Below, piece by piece: positions 26,057-36,393 of a stretch of 64,000 nucleotides of DNA. The position numbers were made by a program, and so were the translations under genes. Each line of letters starts with the position of its first letter. The stretch's first letter is position 1. The notes under the pieces were generated by a model. It did no database searches. It was not told the origin of the DNA and saw only the letters and a program-made list of their open reading frames with translations. The DNA is taken from assembly GCA_973895155.1 (NCBI GenBank), contig OZ316896.1:15686001-15750000 (forward strand), given 5' to 3'. Origin of the DNA: Marsupella aquatica (Eukaryota > Marchantiophyta).

Positions 26057-26145
26057 TAGCCAGAATCTAAGGGTCATACTTAAATCTAGGGAGATCTATC
26101 AGGAAAATACTTAGACAAGGAATATTTTGAGCATCTTCTCCTTCA
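26037..26145. repeat. Dispersed repeat family, copy C
   Basis: It shares CACCTAATCACA, CCAGAATCTA, CTTAAATCTAGGGAGATCTA, GGAAAAT and ATCTTCTCC with copies at 15.2 and 16.0 kb. Here the CCTAATCACA segment has expanded into the adjacent 17-bp array. Confidence 0.65.
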
Positions 26146-26246
26146 CATGCCTAAACATTAGCCACTCTGGCTGAAAAGTAAAAACCTTAAAAAATATGCT
26201 GTTCCCTTCTCTCCACAATCCAGACTCATGTCTGCTGCCTGCAGGA

Positions 26247-26329
26247 TGCGTCATCAATCATGAGTCTGCGGTCTGCTGGCTGCGTCATCAATCATGAGTC
26301 TGCGGTCTGCTGGCTGCGTCATCAATCAT
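26247..26329. repeat. 34-bp tandem repeat, about 2.4 units
   Basis: The unit TGCGTCATCAATCATGAGTC followed by TGCGGTCTGCTGGC begins at 26247 and 26281, and a partial third copy begins at 26315. Confidence 0.9.
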
Positions 26330-26721
26330 CATCAGTATGGAAATGGATGTGTTACCTGCTCTCTTCCTTTTTTACATAATATCAAACTGCCAAAGAACAA
26401 AAAGCGCCATGAAACTGGATCCGAACGGGGGAGAAAACAAGGGAAAAACCTGGAATACCAAAGAGCCAAAAAGCAAATGAGTCCTGCAGAGCCTTCCTCT
26501 ATACGGGGCAACGAATGATAAACGCATTGTCCCCTTGCAGGATTTTGCAGTCAGCAATAACGAGGAAGTGCATTCTCCTCCTTCAAGAACTGGGTGGGAG
26601 ACTCCAGAAAGGAAGAGAATCTGACCTCTTCTGCCATTTGGCTAGAGGAAGTTGAATTAAAGAGACGATAAAAGAAGACAATAGTGCAGTTTATCCGCCA
26701 AAGCGAGAGTCAGAGAACGAG

Positions 26722-29352
26722 ATGGGCGAATTGGAGCAGGTGATTTTGGCGTTGGATTGGACGCCCAACACAAACCATGTGGGATTCTACGTTGCCAAGG
26801 CTCTTGGGTACTACTCGGACGTTGGGATCGCGGTTCAGCTGCTGAGCCCTCACCTGGATGCGTATGAGACAACTCCTGCATCCAGAGTGTCCTCCAAATC
26901 CGCCAGTAAGTCTTCCTATCTCATCTGGACTTTCCTGATGCTTGCTTGAGTTGAGGGTCTGGGTTTGATTCCCGTCTGGAATTTGACTGAGAAACAATAG
27001 ACATGATATTTGCTTTGCTTCCGCTTGGACCCCGGCTTGGACACGCTTAATTGGGTTCCCTGGAGAACGAATCCTATCAACTTTCATTTCTGCGAACGCA
27101 TTAAACTGAAAGACCAGTTCAGCTGCCCATGATTCAGAATTTTAGTTTCCTAATCTACTGGATTGGAGGTGGGTTTGATTGGAGGTGGGTTTGACATCGT
27201 TTGGACCAAACCTCCATTGCCAATACTAACGAGATCTTGAGTCTGGTTGATGCTCAACAGCCTTTGCACTCGCTCCACCAGAGACCGTGATCAGCTACCA
27301 CCTGCCGCCTCCGAGACCCAAGCTCGTTGGTGTGGCTACCGTACTACAAGAGGATTTGAGTGCAATTGGTATGTACACAGAAATTCTGTTCAGTCTCTTT
27401 CGTGCTTCTCAACTGCACATAGTGTAGTGGCTGTTCACCCATCATCTCCCTACCGTAGCTAGGAGAACCTTTTTCTTAGTGATCATTTCTCTATCCGTGT
27501 GAAATGATCACTTAGATCATTTTACACGGATCTAAGTGATCAACCTTTCAGAGTCAATGAGTAAAGCAAGACAAAGTAGACTCTGCACGGGACTGCTAGC
27601 AAGATGCATCTGCTCCTCATAACATTAACGTTTTAAGGTAAGTGAATCGTAGCGTTTACACGGTAAAAAAAGGTTTCAATTGGTGACAGTCATTTTGGCC
27701 ATTGTCACATGTTAAGCAGGACTGAACGGTTTTGAATCATGTCAAGTTTGATGACGGGGTAGTTGTTTCTTGCAGTAACACTGAACAGCAGTGGTATCTC
27801 AAAACCGAAGCAGCTGGACGGAAAGGCTTATGCATCATATGGAGCGCGTTTTGAGGGGCGCATCGTTCAGAGGTTGATTCAGGCCGATGGAGGAAAGGGT
27901 GAATTCGTGGAGACAGTTCCTGAAAAGCTTGGAATCTGGCACACTCTTGTCTCCGGAAATGCGGATGCCACCTGGATTTTCAAAGGGTGGGAAGGGGTTG
28001 AGGCTGCTCTGAAGGGGATAGAACTCAACGAATTCACTCTTGGCGATTATGGGTAAGTAAGTTAGGTATTCGATTCAGTTGTTCAGTTGCATTTTGGCAT
28101 ACCGCTCGCGTTTGGGGTAGAAGGTAAAGATTTTATGAATCTCGTTTGAGGAATTTGTCCTGCTTTTGGTCTGCCCAGCTAATCTCATGGAGCTTGTGCC
28201 CGCAGGATTCCTTATTTACCGGCGCCTGTCCTTCTGGCTCATCCCGACACACTCGGGTAAATATTTCTGCACGCCTCTTGATATCTCTTACACAAGGGCT
28301 CTCTCGAAAACTTTTAGTGCTTCTCGGTTCACAAATACGCTCACTTACATCGATAATATTCGCAAAGTCAGTATTACCTACGGATGGTAAAAGATGACAA
28401 AACAAGAGCCAGGTAGTTTTCAATTCTGCCAGACCAAATATTCGTTAGTTGGAAATTTGATCACAAACGTTCGTTCAGATATTCAGCTGGGTTTTCTGTC
28501 AGAGATTTTATGTTCTCAAGGGGCTCCAAATATTAAAGTCGTTGCTCAGTAATTATCGTTTTGTCTCTGTTGTGAATGCTCTACCTTTGATACAGAAATA
28601 AGGCAAGTTTAATCCGGAAATTCTTAAAAGCTTCTGCGAAGGGGTTTGCTTTTGCAGCTCGGAATCCGCCGGAAGCAGCACCCCTTTTCACTGTAAGTAT
28701 CAAATTACTTCCTCGATCTGACCCTTGTCTAAAAATACTGAAGGTTTTCTAGATGCCCCCTAGACCTGAACCGTCGCTGGGTCATGTAGCCTTTCCACAC
28801 GTACAAAATATGCTGCAGTACCTTCATTTTTTGTTGAAAGTCTACCTCGAGTTTCTGTGCCTTTAGCAAAAACCAGATCAGTAATAACTGCTGTGCCTGT
28901 CTTCTGTTCCAAGCCATCAGTAATGTCCTGTTAGCGGCCATTCGATTTTAGATTCAAATCCAACCAGCAATCCTTCATATTATTTGTAGTTATTTAACGG
29001 GAATTCGTTCGCTGTTTTTGTGCAGGAGATTGCTACAAAAGAGAATCCAGCACTACCGACCCCACTGGATACTGCACTGGTTTTGAAGTCCTTACAGTTT
29101 TTGTCCCCACACTTTCTCGATGGCAAAGGTAGCTGGGGTACATCATCACCAGAAAGGTGGGAGAAGTACATTGAGTGGCTTTCAAGAGAAAGTCTCCTGT
29201 CATCTTTTATACAGTCCCGAGACCCAGAGCCTGGAGTTAGCGTCTCACTAGATGAACTTCGACAAGGAAACGTTGGTGAGGTCTTCACATCTTCCAAGTT
29301 AGAAGTTGGAGAACTCATCACGAATTCTTACCTCTCAGCCAGAGTAGCGTGA
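26722..29352 (+). CDS. SsuA/THI5-like (NMT1-like) domain protein
   Basis: Exons are 26722-26905, 27261-27368, 27776-28052, 28206-28256, 28596-28692 and 29026-29352. They give 1044 nt and 347 residues; all introns are GT-AG and all phases match. The N-terminus reads LALDWTPNTNHVGFYVAKAL, the hallmark of the NMT1/THI5/SsuA periplasmic-binding-protein-like fold. It is followed by FALAPPETVISYH, ATVLQEDLSAI, GISKPKQLDGKAYASYG, and GNADATWIFKGWEG. Relatives include fungal THI5, which makes the thiamine pyrimidine HMP-P, and bacterial ABC binding proteins for pyrimidine precursors. No Cys-rich CCCFC motif of fungal THI5 is present, and there is no lipobox or obvious signal peptide, so a fungal-type suicide reaction is unlikely. 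Function is unknown: substrate binding is inferred from the fold. It converges on RPS11. Confidence 0.88.
27493..27531 (+). other. Strong hairpin in intron 2 of the THI5-like gene
   Basis: Arms ATCCGTGTGAAATGATC (27493-27509) and GATCATTTTACACGGAT (27515-27531) pair over 17 positions, one of them a G-U pair in RNA, around a five-base loop. Flanking CTTAGTGATCA and TCTAAGTGATCA blocks add direct and inverted copies of the same motif. Confidence 0.8.
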
Positions 29353-31194
29353 GCCCAATAGCGTGAGCCCAATAGTTGCCATACCATCATCAATTTCAGT
29401 TTGTGGTAGTTCACCATCCGTTGAGGATGTCCAGACTTAAGACTCGTTATGCATGTACAGAAAGTGTAATACTCGCAATATCAAAACTACCAAGAAAGAC
29501 ACGCAGCTTGACCAAATGTCGAGTTTGGGACGGTGCTAAGAATGGAAAGAACATCCTTCATATACGGGGAAACCTTAACTATTGATGCATACGCTGCAAC
29601 CCAAACTCTCTGACCACATCCCGGAAGTGTGGCGTCTTACAGTCCAAGCGCCAGAGGCTGAGTGAAAAATCTGTGCACGTAGAGGACGACTGAGGTCGGC
29701 CAATCTCTGAGACAAGTATAATCTGGAAAATAATACTCTCATGACAAAGGACATGCTTGGGAGACTCCGTTCGGGTGGTTGTTTCCAATGTCTAGTTAAT
29801 GTAATTGGAGACGTAAACCTGGTATTCCCAGACAACGCAAGTGATTGGCAGGATGTTCCAATATCTTCTGGTCTGCATGCTGATGTCCGACACGAAAGAG
29901 ATCCACCAGCCATACAACAACTCCAGTCCACAGCTTCACCTGGAAGGCAAGAGAGTGTTGGAAGTTTGTGCCAATCTTGGAAACACAATCCTGGCCTATC
30001 ATCTCTTTATTTAATGGTAACGATTAGTGGAGAAAATGATTTCCAGGATGCTGTTGACTCATCTACTTCGTTCGGGAATGAGTGTTCCAGAAATTGAGAT
30101 GCACCAAATTTTGACTGCGACGTAGCGTGAAGAAGAAATTACGACGTAGCGTTGCAGTAATCATCTCCGTAAGGTCGTTGCAGCCTCGAAATGCACCTCC
30201 GCATTAGAAACGTCCTTAAGACAATTAGGAGACGTTGGCTCACGCCATAACGAAAGAGGATGACAATTTCACAAAGGGACAACACAAACAAAAATCGTCC
30301 ATTCACAATACATCAAGAATGGAAGACCACAGGTGACGGCGAAAAAGCCCGGCCTATCAAGAAGGTACAGTAGTTGTTAGTGCTTAGAACGCTGGAGTGT
30401 GACACTTAAACCTTGAACCAGGGGATCAAAACGCAACCATTGACCACTTAAGACCCTCTACACAAAAACTGGACTTCACCTCAGTTGATACAACGTACAC
30501 CTAAAAAAACTCGATACCAACTACCTCACTTACAAACCTACAAGGCTCGACTCTTCAGACACAAGAAGTGGTGCCAGAAACTTCAAGATAGTGGAAGATG
30601 CCAGTAATTTGCCCAACGCCCGAGACGTAACAAGCACTGAGATATAGTCTCCACACTCCCGCCTCTGCAGTAAACCTTCTTCTCAGTGAAGAGAGATCAG
30701 CGCATGTATGACCGTGAAGTATCCAACCAGACACTTCATCCTGTTGCTCGCTTCTCACCAATCGACAATGCCGAGACTGGGCTTTGCTACAGGATTCCGT
30801 TAACACATGGGATTTACGTCACAACACAAGCAGAACATGACATAGGACCAGAATTCACAGAGCAAGCAGCAGTGAATCTTCCGAGAGAAAGATTTGTCCT
30901 ACTCAGGAACATCTACCAACAATTGGATCATCACTGAAGTAGTCAAGATACAAGCAGAATGATAGTATATCCAGTTGACGGTAATTTGAACAGGAATATC
31001 AAACGGCGGATCGAAAGCTCTTTTTTCACCACAAAATTCCAGTGAAACAGAAAACGTACCAGTAAAAAACCCTACAACATTACATCACAACCAAAAGAAC
31101 ACATGGAACGGCAACATTGAGCTCTCGGTGTGTTTAAAACTCTGTTTATTCAAGTTGTCAAAAATGAGGCAGAAATCTACGCTAGCCCTAAATA
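29353..31194. other. Intergenic region between two convergent genes
   Basis: This lies between the 3' ends of the THI5-like gene (plus) and RPS11 (minus). Open frames of 80-140 residues occur on both strands at 29.6-30.1 and 30.55-30.94 kb, but none shows a recognisable motif or a convincing exon chain. It should include both 3' UTRs. Confidence 0.4.
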
Positions 31195-32530
31195 CTAGAT
31201 GGCTGCAAACGACTTCTTGTTTCCTCCATCGGAAGCACCCGCGGGGATCACCTTTAAAACGTTGAATCTCACAGTTTTAGAAATAGGCCTGCAGAACAAA
31301 ACAGCACGGAGCTATCAGATCCTCGAGGGAACATGCAGCGGTCAGTCAGACCAAATTCAGAACCGTTTTGATCAATGTCGTGTGCAAATTTGCTAAAAAT
31401 CTGTCCCGTCAATGATAACAATACCTGCACTGGCCGATGATCACTCGGTCTCCTTCCTTCACTCGGAAAGCAGGTGACACATGTGCAGACAAGTTCGAAT
31501 GCCGCTTCTCATACCTGTCAATAGGGCATACCCGACCATCAGAATTACCTACGACAACTTAAGGACGACACTCACAGGGACCTCGATATGACTCAATCGA
31601 CAATGCTGGGTCACGTACCTCTGATACTTCGGAACGAAGTGGAGATAGTCTCGTCGAACGACAATAGTTCGTGTCATCTTCGTGCAAAAAACAGTGCCCA
31701 TGAGGATTCTTCCCCTGATCGACACGTTTCCCGTGAAAGGGCATTTCTTGTCAATGTAGGTTCCTGGGCACGACCAAAATTCGGATCACAAAAATCACGA
31801 CAGTCACGACAGTCAGATACGATGCGACCAACCTAATCCTTGACATCACTGCAGCAACGACACTAGCACTGAGATAGAAGAAGAAGGAAAAAAACCAGAC
31901 GAACACCTGCGACAAAGAGATCAACAATACCTTCAATAGCTTCTCGAGGCGTCTTGAAGCCCAACCCAACATTCTTCCAGAAACGAGTGCCAGCTTTTCC
32001 TGGAGCCTTCCCCTTGGTTGATACTTTGGTGCTGGATAATTACCATACGACTCCAAACGTTAGGACAATGCAAACTCCGCAGCTAAACTAGGGCAAGATG
32101 ACTGTGTACCCTGTACCACTTAGTCCATTCTTTTGGGTTGACACAATCGGATCAAACTGGAAAAAGCAAACTTCATTGAGTCGATTTGTCACACAAAACA
32201 GTTTCCGTTCTTTCCAACTAGCTGGAGGAGCCGGTACAATCTGCTTTCGAGGCCATTCCAGGCAAAGCAAATGTTGGTCAAGACATTGGACTTGCCAGTA
32301 AACGATACTGGCCTGTGGCCCCAAACAAAAATGTCTATCCAACTATTCGACCTTCCCAACTGATTTACCTGTACCCCTGGACCCGATTATCGGGCAAAAA
32401 CTTCGACAATCACCGACGCATTTGTTGGACTCAAAAGACCACAACAAACGAGATAGGTCGACCGAGGATCATCATACCTCAGAAACACATTGGGCTGCTT
32501 CAGAAACGACCGCTCCGTCTGCTCCGCCAT
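31195..32530 (-). CDS. RPS11: 40S ribosomal protein S11 (uS17)
   Basis: Exons on the minus strand are 32530-32478, 32031-31931, 31763-31619, 31514-31425 and 31288-31195 (483 nt, 160 residues), all with GT-AG ends and matching phases. The protein begins [17 protein letters not shown], continues with [19 protein letters not shown] and [19 protein letters not shown], then [33 protein letters not shown] and [14 protein letters not shown], and stops after KKSFAAI. This is the full-length cytosolic uS17, a small-subunit rRNA-binding protein; the length is as expected for plants. Two telo-box motifs typical of plant ribosomal-protein promoters lie 345-420 bases upstream. The gene looks intact and there is nothing to suggest a retrocopy, since four introns are present. 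Small substitutions relative to the conserved family (for example MGTVFCTKM) are noted. Confidence 0.97.
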
Positions 32531-32874
32531 ATCGGCTGATCCGTTGCAGACTCTCCGGCGGCGACAGCAGAAACAGAATTCGAGCAGAAGCAGCGACTGC
32601 GAAGCACTTTGAGTCAGGGGCGAAGGCAAATAGGAATCGGTAGGAGCTTCTGATCACCCTAAATTTCCCATCAAATCAGACTCAATCCTGGCGAAGACGA
32701 TACACACCTTCCTCAAAGCCGGAGCCGAACACAACCTAGAGGGCAGGGAAATGTTGCACCAGAGCAAATCGAGTCAGCGATGGCGATGAGCGAGGTTCTC
32801 ACCTGAGAGGTCGCGAGCGGCAGCAAGGCGAGAGATTCCGCGATCGAAACAAAAAGACTGGAATCAGAGCCACC

Positions 32875-32883
32875 AAACCCTAA
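32875..32883 (+). promoter_or_regulatory. Telo-box upstream of RPS11
   Basis: AAACCCTAA lies 345 bases upstream of the RPS11 start codon. Telo-boxes are well known in plant promoters of ribosomal-protein and other translation genes. A role here is inferred from position. Confidence 0.6.
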
Positions 32884-32903
32884 ATGGTCCGAAGTGGTGT
32901 CCA

Positions 32904-32919
32904 GCTAACCCGGGTTAGC
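32904..32919. promoter_or_regulatory. 16-bp perfect palindrome upstream of RPS11
   Basis: GCTAACCCGGGTTAGC is fully self-complementary and sits between the two telo-box motifs. Each half contains AACCC. It may be a dimeric factor site, but this is inference. Confidence 0.45.
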
Positions 32920-32940
32920 GTCGACTCACTGTTGCCAGAG

Positions 32941-32949
32941 TTAGGGTTA
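32941..32949 (-). promoter_or_regulatory. Second telo-box-like motif upstream of RPS11
   Basis: The plus strand reads TTAGGGTTA, which is TAACCCTAA on the gene's strand, about 411 bases upstream of the start codon. Confidence 0.5.
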
Positions 32950-32969
32950 GAGTTCAATGATCCGACGGC

Positions 32970-33720
32970 CACTAGTCAAGATCCAGTAACCGGACGTCTT
33001 TCGGTTTTCCGATAACTGTTTGGTGCTGGTTATGTAGAGGTACCATAACATAACATATGCTACTCCCATTAATTTTTATCTTATGTTTTAGAACCAATTT
33101 TAGGGAATTGTAAGCTTGGTTGGACAGCCAGTAGTCGAGATCCAGTAACCGGACGTCTTTCGGTTTTCCGATAACTGTTTGGTGCCGGTTATGTAGAGGT
33201 ACCATAACATAACATAACATCTGCTACTCCCATTATTTTTATCTTATGTTTTAGAAACAGTTTTAGGGAAGTGTAAGCTTGGATGGACACAAATGTTTGA
33301 CTTGATGACAAGGGGATGAGTGCATTTCCTAGGAGACTGGAGATGCAGCCACACCTACCCCAGTAGTCAAGATCCAGTAACCGGATGTCTTTCGTGATAT
33401 CAGTCTGTTTTGTGCTAATTATGTACAGACAACATAACGTAACATACATCATAAAAATGACCCCAAGCAATAATGTTCACCCAAATATTGGATATACAAT
33501 CATAATGACAGTAAAGATACATACATCTCATGTGAAGTGGATCTCAATATCCAAAACAATTGTGAATATATATATATACTCAAGTTTGGATATCAAATGG
33601 ATATGCAAACCACTTTTGTGATGTATTCTACTCCTGTAATGTATCTTATGTTTTTGGAACCAGTTTTAGTAATGTGTAAGTTTGGATGGACACAAATGTT
33701 TGACTTGATCCACAAGGGGG
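32970..33720. repeat. Three diverged direct copies of a 150-350 bp block
   Basis: Copies begin near 32974, 33127 and 33363 with AGT(C)(A/G)AGATCCAGTAACCGGA(C/T)GTCTTTCG. Each is followed by a GGTTATGTAGAGGTACCATAACATAACAT-like part and TTATCTTATGTTTT(A/T)G(A)AACCA, then GTAAG(C/T)TTGG(A/T)TGGACA. Copies 2 and 3 also share ACAAATGTTTGACTTGAT and AAGGGG(A/G)T. Copy 3 is interrupted by about 100 extra bases. Confidence 0.8.
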
Positions 33721-33727
33721 TTCATGA

Positions 33728-34078
33728 ATGTTTTTCCTAGGGGACTTACCTGTAGGCTTAAGTGAGCAGGTTTTGGCCAGCCAACCAGAGCTAAAAAGCA
33801 AAGGAAGGCAACCCAAGCTAAAAAGCAAAGGAAGGCAAGGAAACCTGGCAACCCCACATTCCAAGCCAGAGATACTTGCAATCTGGGCCAAACTGACGAG
33901 AGGGTCCTCGCAAGAGTCACCTCACCAGCCAGCTGCTACTGTGTGGCAAGCTCTAAAGGAGCAGCGGAGCAAACTGGTGACTAGGATTCCACCAACAAGA
34001 CAATTTGGTGATTTTCTCTTTAGTTTGCAACCAAAAAAAATGTCTAATCACCAAGGCAAATTGAGTGGTGGCTTTTAA
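33728..34078 (+). other. Open frame of 116 codons, unrecognised
   Basis: An ATG-started frame follows a small duplication and reads like possible protein (KPEILAIWAKLTRGSS, TVWQALKEQRSKLV, RQFGDFLFSLQPKK). I do not recognise it, there is no confirming exon chain, and part of it is the translated 27-bp duplication at 33789-33839. It may be an element-derived or decayed fragment. Confidence 0.2.
33789..33839. repeat. 27-bp tandem duplication
   Basis: AGCTAAAAAGCAAAGGAAGG occurs at 33789 and 33816, each followed by CAA. Confidence 0.9.
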
Positions 34079-34483
34079 TTGTGTCTATCTCAGCTTCCAC
34101 TCAATTGTAGGACTTTATAAGGTCATTTTTCAATCCCTTGCTTGCTGATATTTACTGAGTTCCACACACTGTCAATAAATTTAACAAGTAATCATTTAGT
34201 TTAGAAGTAGCCAGGGCAGTTATTGCACCCAAAACCAAGATTCATCTTTCAATCTTTAATTGCCAGATTAGTCCAAAAAACCAAGGCTGTTGATTTTGGG
34301 ACCTCTAGATAAATTTCTCTTTGTGACCCTTCTACGAGGTTTACTTCCAAGCTTTACAAGGCCTCAGTTTATTGCTCAACAGGGCTTTAGTTCCTTTGAT
34401 GTTCTTAGTGACTCGTGGGCATTTTTTACTCTTTGGTCTACATGAGGTTTTTCCCTTGTATTCTCTCATTTTCGCCCCCCCAG

Positions 34484-34826
34484 TGTTGAGCATAGACGAC
34501 ACTTGTAACGGTAAGCACATGACACATCCAACACGCAAGTAGTCGACACAAGAGATACGTGGTTCATCTCCTCGAGGCTACGTCCACGGGAACACACAAG
34601 AGAGCTTTATTGAACTCTAAGCCCGTCGGCCTTACCAAGTCTCTACAGTGTAAGCTCTCCTCATCTCTCAAGTGGCTCCGTAACAATGAGCCTAAGTTTC
34701 ACTTATCCAAGCAAACACCGCTTGGCATATAGTGTGAATCCTAGTTAACCTAACCATGTCTCCGACTATGGTTAGCCTAACTACGGTTACATGTCGTAAC
34801 CCTAAACCATGAGTAAATACCTAACA
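34484..34826. mobile_element. Solo LTR of a retrotransposon with 5-bp target-site duplication
   Basis: The 343-bp element begins TGTTGAG and ends CTAACA, so it has TG...CA termini with short imperfect inverted ends. It is flanked on both sides by CCCAG (34479-34483 and 34827-34831), a perfect 5-bp target-site duplication. The interior contains ATACGTGGTTC and GGCTACGTCCACGGG, motifs I associate with plant Copia-type LTRs. No internal retrotransposon coding sequence is present between two LTRs, which suits a solo LTR formed by LTR-LTR recombination. Confidence 0.82.
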
Positions 34827-35255
34827 CCCAGCACCTTCTATCCAGCATTAGATTACAAATTAACTCAATTGGATTCTGATATAATTAAAATACTATTTTC
34901 ATAAGACACATTTTGGGAATCTCATCGTAACTAAAGGTTTAGATGGAGACTCACGACTCCTTAAGCAATGTGCCGAATCTTTAATACTGAAACTCGTCTG
35001 TGTCTAACACAAGAAAATGAATCTCTCATAGACCACAATGGTTGACAAGATGCTTGAATAGGTAGTTGCAACCGGGGTTGCAACTTACATGGACCCACTG
35101 AAGCATTACTTTGATTCAAACAGCATCTTTCATTTGTATAAATGCTTATACTTTGGGTGTCACAAAATGCTTGGTCTATTTGGGCAGTCAAACTTTGTGT
35201 CCATCTAGCATCCCAGTATTATGGGGGGACTAAAATGAATATATTCGGCTCTGTT

Positions 35256-35665
35256 TAAGCGCACACTCCAGGTTACCTGGTTAAGCACAGGGCATCCTGT
35301 TTTACCCTTTCATTTTACACGGAACAAGCACTTTTTAAGCATACTTTCTAAGTGCACACAGCTACTTTCTAAGTGCACACAACCCTGGAATCATTTCGCC
35401 CCTAAACGACAGTGTTATATGAGGTTACCCTTGATAAGCGCCTATATGCTCATATCAGTAAAAGCACAATCCCATAAAATTGCACACTGATAAATGCATG
35501 CCCATAGAGTTAAAGATGCACTTAGGGAGTTTGGGCACACAACTTAGGGAAGAGATACGAGGTAGGAGGCTGCTCACTGACGGAGGAGCCCGTTACACAT
35601 ATAAGAAAGGGTTGTACAGCATGTACACTTATCAATAAGTGCACTTTTTAGGGGGTGTGCGCTTA
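35256..35665. mobile_element. Candidate non-autonomous DNA transposon with 11-bp terminal inverted repeats
   Basis: TAAGCGCACAC (35256-35266) and GTGTGCGCTTA (35655-35665) are perfect inverted repeats 410 bp apart. Subterminal motifs of the same type (TAAGTGCACAC, twice near 35350-35380; GATAAGCGCC near 35432; AATAAGTGCAC near 35634) recur inside, as in many MITE families. A TA target duplication is possible but cannot be told from the repeat itself. There is no coding content. Confidence 0.5.
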
Positions 35666-36393
35666 TTAGCAAGGAATGCAACACCTGGTTTAGTGTATGC
35701 TTGGGTTCCACTACAAGTGACACACGTGTCCCAGCATATGCCTTTGGAATCACCACAAGCCCAACTCGAAGCCCAACTCTTGAAGTGGGGGAAATCTGTT
35801 TCTGTTGCAAAAGCCTCAAGAATTCTCAATGTCTGCAACACTGGCTGTAGAAATTCTGAATGTCCAGCCCACGTCATCAGTTTCATTCTTCAACCGATGG
35901 GTCCTCGGTACTTCACCGATCTGAACTAAACGAGAGAGCGAGTGGACTTATTTGTCATGTTTCCTACTGTTTCAGGAAGATCTCCAATCTATACACCATG
36001 AGAGCATAAGTAAAGATATGTCCTGGACCACTGCCGTCGGTACATCCATTGATTTCATTTTATTTGGAATTTGGGGAATTATCACTCTCCCAAGCAGATT
36101 ACATTGCTTGGAGAATAGGGGGCCCATAACGTTGTGGCAGATGTCTGCGCGACTGAGGCACAGGTTGTTGTTCAATCGGAAGAGTTAGTTGATGCTCTTG
36201 CTTGGTTGGGTGGCCTTCCTCGGGACAGTTCTGTACTTCACCGAGTGATTTTTTCCGAATTGGACTAGTGATTGTTGTAGAATTGGACTAGTGATTGTTT
36301 TAGAATTTGACTTAGGTAGAATCCGTTCGTACAACTTCACAAATTTAGAGGTCCGTCTAGAGGAATAGAAAGAGATTGTGGAGGGGGAGAAAG
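35666..36393. other. 5' flank of the TLDc gene
   Basis: No recognisable exons. Near 36264-36302 a 24-base unit with GAATTGGACTAGTGATTGTT is duplicated in tandem. The final bases (36360-36393, AGGAATAGAAAGAGATTGTG and a GA-rich run) are probably the 5' leader of the TLDc gene. Confidence 0.4.

Larger units (their letters stand above)
22261..26721. other. Intergenic region with small repeats and an inverted-repeat element
   Basis: No exon series was found on either strand. Visible structures are listed separately: a duplication at 22.7 kb, an inverted-repeat element at 23.3 kb and short tandem arrays at 25.8-26.3 kb. Around 25.36-25.63 kb the block GAGTAATCAATGACTNATCAACCAGTTGG appears twice and ATGCTGATATGGAGTGCTT appears twice, again old duplications. 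Confidence 0.5.

Noticed and set aside
26945-26985. A box B-like GGGTTTGATTCCCG in intron 1 of the THI5-like gene
   Set aside because: No box A at the right distance and no tRNA fold; probably chance.
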